Part shown: positions 7,899 through 15,300 of the stretch, one piece after another
Position numbering within the stretch: position 1 is the stretch's first letter
How the letters are laid out: each line of letters opens with the position of its first letter
Assembly: GCA_041399065.1 (NCBI GenBank)
Contig: JAWKTN010000017.1
Coordinates: 1-59,517, forward strand
Length of the DNA stretch: 59,517 bases
Source: JAGQPD01 sp020426865
Lineage (GTDB): Bacteria; Planctomycetota; Planctomycetia; Pirellulales; Pirellulaceae
Direction of reading: 5' to 3'
Position numbers and translations under genes: made by a program
Notes under the pieces: model-generated
What the model saw: the letters and a program-made list of their open reading frames with translations, nothing else
The model's database searches: none
What the model was told of the DNA's origin: nothing

Positions 7899-8387
7899 CT
7901 ATCTAACTGGAAAGACCCTCCGCAAGGTGCGTCGAACCAGGGTCTGATGGCCAACAAGAGCATTGAGAGAATGGGCGATCATGGCTGCCGTGTAACGGGC
8001 CGCGGTGGGCTTGCCAACATGCACACATAACACGACGAGGTCGCCCGTGCTGCCGCACCAAACACCAATGAACGGTCCATGGAGCGGGCACGTATCCGGG
8101 TAGGTGCGATAGGGGCCAGGATAGTTGGTCCGAAGGTATGCAAGATGTTCAGCGAAATCCTCGCCATCCAACTCGCACCCGCCGGCTTGGCGGTTCAATG
8201 CGGCTGTCACTATGCCGGCAATTCGGCGAGCATCCTCTTCTGCCTCCCAGTAATAGGTGGAGATGATATGGTTTTCGCTAGCGAGGCAATACACATCATA
8301 GGTATCGTCGACGCCTTCGCGGCCGGGCCGATAAAAATACGGTCCGGGGCAGTTTTTCAGAAAGGCGGATTTAGCAAAAAGCCGCAT
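7899..8387 (-). CDS. Small plasmid protein of unknown function
   Basis: 162 residues from ATG 8387, chosen because GGAGG precedes it closely; the frame opens further upstream to 8444 without such a site. The protein starts MRLFAKSAFLKNCPG and has aromatic- and Cys-containing patches (CPLHGPFIGVWCG) but no motif I recognise. It overlaps the preceding gene by 17 bases, so the two are probably translated together. The compact multi-gene arrangement resembles accessory genes of conjugative plasmids. Confidence 0.7.
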   Translation of the reverse strand: MRLFAKSAFLKNCPGPYFYRPGREGVDDTYDVYCLASENHIISTYYWEAEEDARRIAGIVTAALNRQAGGCELDGEDFAEHLAYLRTNYPGPYRTYPDTCPLHGPFIGVWCGSTGDLVVLCVHVGKPTAARYTAAMIAHSLNALVGHQTLVRRTLRRVFPVR

Positions 8388-8739
8388 GGTAGCCTCCATC
8401 TGGGTGCGTTTCGTAGTTGTTGGTGTCGCCGGATACGACACCATCCATGCCTACTTCTATCTCGACACCGTCGGGCACGCCGTATTCAGTGACAAAGTAG
8501 CCCAGACGATTGACAAAGTGCAGGCCGCTACAAATGAAGTCGCCATCGTCGCCGCTACACAATGTCCAGATGTGGGACGCAGACTGGCGTGACACATGGT
8601 CAAGTTCCTGGCCAAAGGTTTCGAACAAGGTGCCATATCCATTGCCGAAATCAAATGCGGCGAAGCAATTGAGGTGATTGGGTAGGGGGCGGAACAGTTC
8701 CGCAAACGTGTCTTGTGAAATGGATTTGAATCGTGACAT
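8371..8739 (-). CDS. Small plasmid protein of unknown function
   Basis: 122 residues from ATG 8739 (MSRFKSISQDTFAELFRPL), with GGAG five bases upstream. The longer open frame to 8865 would enter the next gene upstream and is rejected. Features: an aromatic- and glycine-rich centre (FAAFDFGNGYGTLFETFGQ) and a hydrophilic C-terminus. No family recognised. Part of a tightly packed four-gene set at 7.9-9.7 kb. Confidence 0.7.
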   Translation of the reverse strand: MSRFKSISQDTFAELFRPLPNHLNCFAAFDFGNGYGTLFETFGQELDHVSRQSASHIWTLCSGDDGDFICSGLHFVNRLGYFVTEYGVPDGVEIEVGMDGVVSGDTNNYETHPDGGYHAAFC

Positions 8740-8789
8740 AACATCTCCGTGGTGAAGTGCCGGTGGCGGCAGTGCCACCGGCAGGTTGG

Positions 8790-9320
8790 TTATTCGTGGG
8801 TTTCGAGGATATCCTTTTGCAGGTCGGTTGCCTGGTCGCCGAGTACGTCCGCAACACGTCGCCAAAGATCCTTGATTTGTTGGTTGGACGTGGCCAGCCA
8901 GATCGTATCAAGCAGCTCGTCCTTTTCCCGATGCAAAGCAAGAAACCTTTGACCGACTTTCGATTGAGCTAAGAGCTCATCTTCGATCAACGACTGGTGT
9001 GACTTGATGACGCGATCGGCCTCGCTGGAAACGTAGTATTGCTGGCATTCCGCTTCGGGTTTGCCGGTAATCTTGCTGTAGTGCACACGTTCTACACGAG
9101 ACTTCTCGTTCTCCAGTTCGGCCATTTGCCGCTTTAGTTCATCGAGCTGCTGCTTGGTGTCCAGTGCGCCCAGTGCTTGGAGCGCCTTGGCGCGCGACTT
9201 TTCTTGGATCTCAGCAAGAAAACTCGGATGTTGCTGCGAAAGGGCATCGATCGCCTTGCTTATACGGCGTTCGACACGTTCTTTCCAGTGCTCTTTTTCG
9301 GTTACGGTTAATTTGGACAT
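8790..9320 (-). CDS. Coiled-coil plasmid protein of unknown function
   Basis: 176 residues, ATG preceded by AAGGAG. Rich in charged residues and Leu heptads (for example LDTKQQLDELKRQMAELENE, about 54-73), so mainly helical and probably coiled coil; no membrane segment or catalytic motif. It lies in a minus-strand set with the genes at 9382, 8371 and 7899. Function unknown. Confidence 0.75.
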   Translation of the reverse strand: MSKLTVTEKEHWKERVERRISKAIDALSQQHPSFLAEIQEKSRAKALQALGALDTKQQLDELKRQMAELENEKSRVERVHYSKITGKPEAECQQYYVSSEADRVIKSHQSLIEDELLAQSKVGQRFLALHREKDELLDTIWLATSNQQIKDLWRRVADVLGDQATDLQKDILETHE

Positions 9321-9381
9321 AATCGTTCTCCTTGTAAGTTGCCGGTGTCACCAAGGACACCGGCGAGTTTGTCAATGTGAG

Positions 9382-9675
9382 TTAGGCAACTTGCTGAGTC
9401 TCCTCAGTGGCGGCTTCGTCGGTCGTACCGGTTTCACCGTAGCTGATCTCGTTGTTGAGGAATTTCCAGACGGCATCGAGTGCTTCCTGCATGAAGGGGA
9501 TATGCTCATGGTCGAGATAGATCGACATGCGTACCCAATCATTGCCCTTGCGGTAGCTTCGCTGGACATTGACGCTGCGATAGGTCCGGCCCTCATGCGT
9601 GTTTTCGAAGACGGCGGCGCTGATGCCCCCACGTAGTACTTTGCGGTAAACTGGTTTGTTTTGTGAGTTCGACAT
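9382..9675 (-). CDS. Small protein, divergent member of a three-copy family
   Basis: 97 residues; GAAAGGA upstream of the ATG. The core GGISAAVFENTHEGRTY, then SVNVQRSYRK, aligns with GGLSVAVW and YSVRLDRSYKD in the near-twins at 19160-19462 and 30299-30610. After the core all three have a helix followed by a hydrophilic tail. The pattern (short beta strands then an amphipathic helix) is reminiscent of PC4-like single-strand binding folds, but that is only a guess. It heads the minus-strand set that runs to 7899. Confidence 0.72.
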   Translation of the reverse strand: MSNSQNKPVYRKVLRGGISAAVFENTHEGRTYRSVNVQRSYRKGNDWVRMSIYLDHEHIPFMQEALDAVWKFLNNEISYGETGTTDEAATEETQQVA

Positions 9676-10209
9676 AGTATTGTCCTTTCTTTGAGTTCAT
9701 GGCCGAGCCCTTCCCGGCCTGATGACCAGCGGCCAACACGTGTCTTAGGCAGACGATGCAAACGTCAATTTGGAGGTGCCGCTTGCGGAGGAACCAAATT
9801 GATGCTTGAGTCGCGTAGCGACGCCATCGGCTGACGACACGTGTAAGCGGTCAAGAATCAGTCCGGGTGGCGTTGGCCTCTGGATGCAATAGGGGGACAA
9901 GATCGAATTCACATGGAGCACGTCCCGATGAAAGGAAAGGGCGTTCTGCCAACCGGAGGTGGTACGATCGTCGCCCTCGCCACCTGACGGCCACCAGTGG
10001 CCAGCACGCGATGGTGATAAAGCAGCCGCGTTGGCGTCCCCGTAAATCGTCCCATGCGTCGACGACATGCAGCGTAATATGGGCATGACTAACGACGATT
10101 TTGCCTGAGTTCACGGCAAAGTGCCGATTCAAGAGCCGTTGGCGCTCGTGAAGAGGGAATACAGACGTGAGCACCATTGGGCGTTCAAGATTTGAAGATA
10201 AAAAATCGC
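9676..10209. other. Gene-free stretch with nested inverted repeats
   Basis: No supported gene; overlapping minus-strand frames here look random. It holds an inverted repeat TCAATTTGG (9765-9773) / CCAAATTGA (9794-9802) flanked by two copies of the palindrome ACACGTGT at 9736-9743 and 9837-9844. This is upstream of the 9675-7899 gene set and may be its leader or regulatory region. Confidence 0.4.
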
Positions 10210-10258
10210 TTGGCGACTGGTGTCAATCGGTGGTATAGTCGGTAGGGTGTAGTACCAC
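10210..10258 (+). promoter_or_regulatory. Probable vapBC promoter and operator
   Basis: A weak -35 TTGGCG (10210-10215) and -10 TATAGT (10234-10239) are separated by 18 bases. Inverted arms GTGGTA (10230-10235) and TACCAC (10253-10258) overlap the -10, as expected for autorepression by a VapB-type antitoxin. Confidence 0.4.
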
Positions 10259-10317
10259 TTGTTAATTCGTTGACTTGGATTGTTGACGACGAGACGACCG
10301 CAAGTAGTGAGGCAGCC

Positions 10318-10587
10318 ATGGAAGTCCACATTTCTGAGAACGTGGAAAAGATCGTTCAACAACTCGTCGCACAGGGGCAGTTTCCCGACGCCGAGTCGGC
10401 CGTCAATGCGATGTTTCTCCGCGGGGTGAAACAACAGAATGGCCTCGACCGGTCCAGCGATGATGTGTCGTCCGACGAACGCCCGTTCGAGAAAGCGGTT
10501 CGACTAGGTCTTGTCGGAGCTGCAAGAGGCTTGCCTGCAGACCTGAGTTTCAACCCTCAACATATGCAAGGCTTTGGGCGATCGTGA
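10318..10587 (+). CDS. Antitoxin of a VapBC-type module
   Basis: 89 residues from ATG 10318 (MEVHISENVEKIVQQLVAQG), preceded by GTGAGG. The N-terminal ~50 residues fit a short DNA-binding antitoxin domain; the C-terminus ends LPADLSFNPQHMQGFGRS. The same C-terminal pattern occurs in the orphan protein at 11135-11404, so it is probably the toxin-binding tail of this antitoxin family. The stop overlaps the toxin GTG start. Confidence 0.82.
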   Translation: MEVHISENVEKIVQQLVAQGQFPDAESAVNAMFLRGVKQQNGLDRSSDDVSSDERPFEKAVRLGLVGAARGLPADLSFNPQHMQGFGRS

Positions 10588-10994
10588 GCGTATTACTGGA
10601 TACGGGGCCACTAGTCGCGGTCATCTCTCGCGACGATGCATATCACGATGCTTGTTCAGCCGCATTTGCGTCGTTGACAAGAAGCCCGGCAACCACATGG
10701 CCGGTATTGACGGAGGCAGCTTGGCTACTGCGACACAATCTAGAACACATTGAAACACTATTCGACTACGCGTCGGAATCGGTGATTGACGTTGTAGACA
10801 TTGATGCCGCCAGATTTGCGCTTTGGTTACACACTTTCTTGGACAAATACGCAGACCAGAAACCGCAGCTCGCTGACGCAACGTTGATGTATCTAGCGGA
10901 TGAGTTCGATGTTTCGACCGTCTTCACGACGGATCGGCGGGACTTTAGCGTATTCCGCAGAGCAGACGGCCAGCCGTTGGCGATCATTCCTTAG
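10584..10994 (+). CDS. vapC: PIN-domain toxin (VapC-type RNase)
   Basis: 136 residues, GTG start overlapping the antitoxin stop (GTGA). PIN acidic residues are visible: Asp in VLLDTGPLVA, Glu in WPVLTEAAWLL, Asp in LADATLMYLA and Asp in TVFTTDRRDF. Family knowledge: VapC toxins are magnesium-dependent RNases that cut tRNA or rRNA. It forms an intact toxin-antitoxin pair with the gene before it. Confidence 0.9.
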   Translation: MSVLLDTGPLVAVISRDDAYHDACSAAFASLTRSPATTWPVLTEAAWLLRHNLEHIETLFDYASESVIDVVDIDAARFALWLHTFLDKYADQKPQLADATLMYLADEFDVSTVFTTDRRDFSVFRRADGQPLAIIP

Positions 10995-11134
10995 TTGCGT
11001 TCACTGGTGGTAACGCTCGCGACTAGGTGGATGTGAGATGCACTCGTAGGCAAAAGTGTCAGTCAGCGAAGGACTGGGCGATGGCTGGAAGGCTGCCACC
11101 AGGAGGGAGGCATTGAGTATCGTGTGCTGCTGAA

Positions 11135-11404
11135 TCACCTTCCAAATCCATTCATTTGTTCAGAATTCGTCGCGAGATCCGACGGACCGGGTTTCATGCA
11201 GCCGATCACACTCAGGCTATGAAACGCGTCATACGCGGTCTCCTCGTTCCGCACTTGTCCACCAATATTGGGAAAGTTGGCAGGCTGTTGCTGAGCGAGT
11301 AGTTGCAACGCGTAGAGAAGCGCCGCTTGCTGAGTCTCAAACCGTCCGGACGCAACGGCGTTGCGCAGGATGTTTTCGTATTCGCTCGGTACATCATGTG
11401 TCAT
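11135..11404 (-). CDS. Orphan antitoxin-like protein
   Basis: 89 residues from ATG 11404 (MTHDVPSEYENILRNAVASG). The tail, GPSDLATNSEQMNGFGR, matches the tail of the antitoxin at 10318-10587 (LPADLSFNPQHMQGFGRS). No PIN gene follows it: the next 100 bases on this strand contain no recognisable toxin start. It may be a leftover of a second module or an antitoxin acting in trans on the neighbouring toxin. Confidence 0.7.
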   Translation of the reverse strand: MTHDVPSEYENILRNAVASGRFETQQAALLYALQLLAQQQPANFPNIGGQVRNEETAYDAFHSLSVIGCMKPGPSDLATNSEQMNGFGR

Positions 11405-11474
11405 CGGTGTTTGCGCACTCCTCAAGACCTAGCTTATGCGTACCGTCCATCATCCGCAAGTTGTTTCTGCACAA

Positions 11475-12386
11475 CTACCTGCCGATGTCCAGCGCTCGCT
11501 TGGTAGGTGTGGGGGCGCTACGAGCGACATGCCATGCGTTCAGGTCACTATGTCCGGCATATAGGTCCGCCCAGTCTACGACAGTGATGCTCGGCAGTTC
11601 GTGTCGCATAAAGTTGAGAAGCTCCTGACCGGCGGTGTCATTATCGCGGTAGAGCTCAACAACGGTTGGATGCAATTCGTGGATGAGCTGTGCGGCCTTT
11701 TCTTTGGTCGCCACGGAATTCAGGACAATGGCTGTGCCGTCGAGTTCACCGCCGAGCATGGTTAGTGCCGTCAGATAATCAAACATGCCCTCAAACACGA
11801 ACACGCGGCGGTGTGGTCCTGGAATGACGGACAGATCCTTGCGACCGATCGTCCCTTTGAAGTAGCGGTTGCGGACTTCAATGCCACCACTCTGGTTGGG
11901 AAGGCCGATGGCAAAATACACTTTCTCCGCCCGCTGGTAGTGGACCTCACGAAGATGCTTTCGGGCAAGTTCGACGTCGATTCCGCGTTCTTGGAGATAG
12001 GCAATGAGCGAACGTGAGATGAGCGATTGGTTTTCTACGATTGTGAAGGCTGGTGCGTCCTCTTCCGTCCGATTGTCATTGTCGGGCTGCCGGCGTGGCG
12101 GTGGCTTATCGAAGTGGATGCCCTCGAGCTCATCGAGCTGGGCGAGGGCTTCGGATACGGTCGTCAAGCGATACAGTTCTTTGACCAGGTCGATCAGGTC
12201 TCCTCCCTTGCCGGCCCCGAAATCATACCATTGGTTCCTGGTGACACTCACCTTGAAAGACGCTTCCTTTTCGCTGCGAAATGGGCTGGCATACCACAGA
12301 TCATTGCCGCGACGGCGAACCGGTGAGAAGCCGAGCCGGGTGAGCGCGTCGGCGAGAGGAATGGATTTTGCGGTTTTGATATTCAT
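11475..12386 (-). CDS. Toprim-domain primase-like protein
   Basis: 303 residues. The first ~70 residues resemble a CHC2 primase zinc domain without its cysteines (WYASPFRSEKEASF, then QWYDFGAGKGGDLIDLV). The centre and C-terminus carry a Toprim fold: VFVFEGMFDYLTAL with Glu199 and ELYRDNDTAGQE with Asp248/Asp250. Similar proteins on mobile elements are thought to prime the transferred strand. AGGAGG lies five bases before the ATG, eight bases after the methylase-helicase stop, so it is the distal gene of that operon. Confidence 0.88.
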   Translation of the reverse strand: MNIKTAKSIPLADALTRLGFSPVRRRGNDLWYASPFRSEKEASFKVSVTRNQWYDFGAGKGGDLIDLVKELYRLTTVSEALAQLDELEGIHFDKPPPRRQPDNDNRTEEDAPAFTIVENQSLISRSLIAYLQERGIDVELARKHLREVHYQRAEKVYFAIGLPNQSGGIEVRNRYFKGTIGRKDLSVIPGPHRRVFVFEGMFDYLTALTMLGGELDGTAIVLNSVATKEKAAQLIHELHPTVVELYRDNDTAGQELLNFMRHELPSITVVDWADLYAGHSDLNAWHVARSAPTPTKRALDIGR

Positions 12387-12394
12387 AGGGCCTC

Positions 12395-15300
12395 CTAAAA
12401 GAAACTCAGTTGGTATTGTGGTTTTGGGCGGGCGAGCTGCTCGCAGAAACTTGGATGTGACGTCTCGGGCGGCTTGCTGGTTTCGGGACGCTCGAACGTT
12501 ACGATATTGGGTTTCGCTGCCGAAGGCGCGGTAACATCGAGAGCCGCATCATCGATGGTGCCCAGGGGAGCTGCCGACTCTTGCAAGTGCCGTTTGATGA
12601 GGCTGGTCACCGGCTCCTCGGCGGTCGCGTGAGGGGCCTGTTCGCCTCGTTCGGCCGGGATGTCATGTTGGTGGTTCGACAGCAGGCTTTTGATAGCATC
12701 CGACAATTGTGCGGCAGTCGGCAGTGGCTGCTCATGCTCGCTTGGCTTGCGGTCGGACAAGGCGAGGCGAAGCTGATCGCGTAGCTCGCCGAGTTGTTTC
12801 AGATACGCGGCATATTCAAAGGGCTGGCCGATACGTGCCTCGTAGTCACGTTGTTGCTTTAGGGAAAGCTGCAATCGCTCGCCCAGTGACTCGAACTGTG
12901 CGGGCAAACCGCCAACGATCCGCACGACGCCATTGATTACGGCCCGAGCGCCGGGGCGATCACTCGACGTCGAACAGACGGATGTCGTTTCCCCGCGAAG
13001 ATAGATTTCCGGATGGGAATGCGGATAGAGCGTGATACCGTAGGTGAGGCCGCCATAATGCCCCAAATCGATCTGCTGGAAGCGGCCAACGTGCTGGGGC
13101 AGCCTTTCTAGCTTATCGGCGAGGGTGTGGGGGTCGATTGGCCGCGTGCCGTGAGAAGAAAGTGTGTCGATATCGGACTTGATGCCGTGTCGTCGCTCCT
13201 TCAGTTGGTTGATGGTAGCAGGTAATTCCTGGAGTTTGCGGCGGATGAGAAACTGCTCATCCATGTGCCCTTTTTGAAGCAAGGTGAGCCGCTGCAGCTC
13301 GGCATCCGCCTCGGCAAGAGTGAGGACAGCGGGATTGCCAGAGGCAATGGCTTTGACTTCGGCAAACGACAGTTCCTGGCCGCCGATATCCTCCGCCCGG
13401 CGTGTGGTCGTATGGCCGGTCATCACCTGTGAGATAAACCGTGCTTTGGTCTCCAAAGCCTGCCACATATAGGCGTCAAACGAGCCTTCCGTGACGTAAC
13501 GGTAGATCGCCACCTCGGGATTCTCATTGCCCTGACGGAGGATTCTTCCATCCCGCTGCTCGACTTCGGCGGGCTTCCACGGTGCGTCCAGGTGATGGAG
13601 TGCCACCAGGCGTTTTTGCACATTGGTGCCGGTACCCATTTTCTGCGTACTGCCCAATAAGACCCGCACCGAACCTTGTCTGACTTTCTCAAACAATGCT
13701 TGTTTCTTGCCGTCGGTGTCGGCGCTGCCAATATCGGCAATCTGTTCGGCTGGGATACCCCTGGCGATCAGTTGTCGCGTGATGTCCTGATAGACCGAAT
13801 ACCCCCAGGGGGTATGGTTCACTCCCATATCACAGAAGATCATCTGCGCGCCGCGAGTAGGGGACGTTTCCCTCCAAATGCGTGCAACGTTGTCGACCAG
13901 GGCGTGGATTTTCGAATCCGCATGGTCGGTCGCCTCGGCCGATAATAGCCGGGCCTCGAGCGCGAGTTTCCGTCCGTCGGTGGTAATCGCCAGTGCGTTA
14001 TCAACGCGCGGATCGACCTTTTGCGACCGAAGTTTTTCGTAGCGTTCGACGAGTTCGTCCTGCAATGCCGCTTGTTGGTCCGACATTGGGCAGGAAATGG
14101 TCATCGGCTTGCCATCTTTGAGTTTAGGTACGGGAAGCTTGAGCATGTCCGCCGTTTGCACATCTGCAAAGGTGTGAAACATCTGCTGAAGTTCCGGGAG
14201 ATTATTGAAGCGAGCAAAGCGGCTGCGTGGACGAAGACTCTTGCCGTCGGGTGAGATTTCCATGGATTCAACAACTTCACCAAACGTGGATGCCCATCCG
14301 TCGAAATGTTCGATACCCCGCTGGGCGAGTCCCTGCGGATCCAAGAAGCGCTGCAGGTTATAGAGTTCCACCATGGTGTTGCTGATGGGGGTGCCGGTGG
14401 CAAACGTCACCCCATGGCCTTCGTGCTGCCGGCCGAGATAACGGGCCTTCATATAGATGTCGAAGGCACGCTGACTGCCGCTGGTTTGGATACCGGCGAC
14501 ACGGTCCATTTTGGTAGGCGTTTCCAGGTTTTTGAAGAAATGAGCCTCATCGATGAAGACGTGGTCAACACCCAGCTCATCGAACACCAGCCCGTCATCC
14601 TTCTTGCCTTCGGCGGCCAGCTCGGTGAGCTTCGCCTCGCGGGCGGCCTTTTGCTTCTCAATCGTCTTGATTAGGTTGCGGTGTCGCCCCTTTGCATCGG
14701 CACGTGCCGTATCGGTTAGCAGTCGGTCATACTCGGCGATTTGCTCGCGGAGGAACTGCGATTGGTAATCGCTCGACATGCCGATCCGCTCAAACGAGCT
14801 ATGGGTAACGATGATGCCGTCCCACTCGCCGCTGGCAATCCGGGCGGTGAGCTGTTTGCGGCGGTCGCGTGTCATATCCTCTTTGCTCGCCACCAGCAGG
14901 CGGGCATTGGGATAGAGCATCATGAACTCGCGGGCAAACTGCTCGAGCATGTGGTTGGGGACCACATACATGGGCTTATGAATCAGGCCGGCCTGTTTGA
15001 GCTTCATCCCGGCGGCGGCCATCGTAAAGGTCTTGCCGGCACCCACGGCGTGGGCGAGTAGGGTATTGCCACTACTCATCACCCGCCAGATAGCGTCTTT
15101 TTGGTGGGGGCGCAGCGTAATGGTCTGGTTCAGACCGTCAAACGCCAGATGCGAACCATCGAAGAGGCGCGGGCGAAGATTGTTGTAGGTATCATTGTAG
15201 ATTCGGACCAATCGTTCCGATCGCTCGGGATCCGCGAAGGCCCAATTCTTGAACCGTTCCTTAATCAGCTTCTGTTTCTCTTTTGCCGCCAGTGTCTCTT

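Noticed and set aside
9851..10177. 108-codon minus-strand frame in the gene-free stretch
   Set aside because: No ribosome site, no recognisable motif, and overlapping frames of equal length; treated as random.
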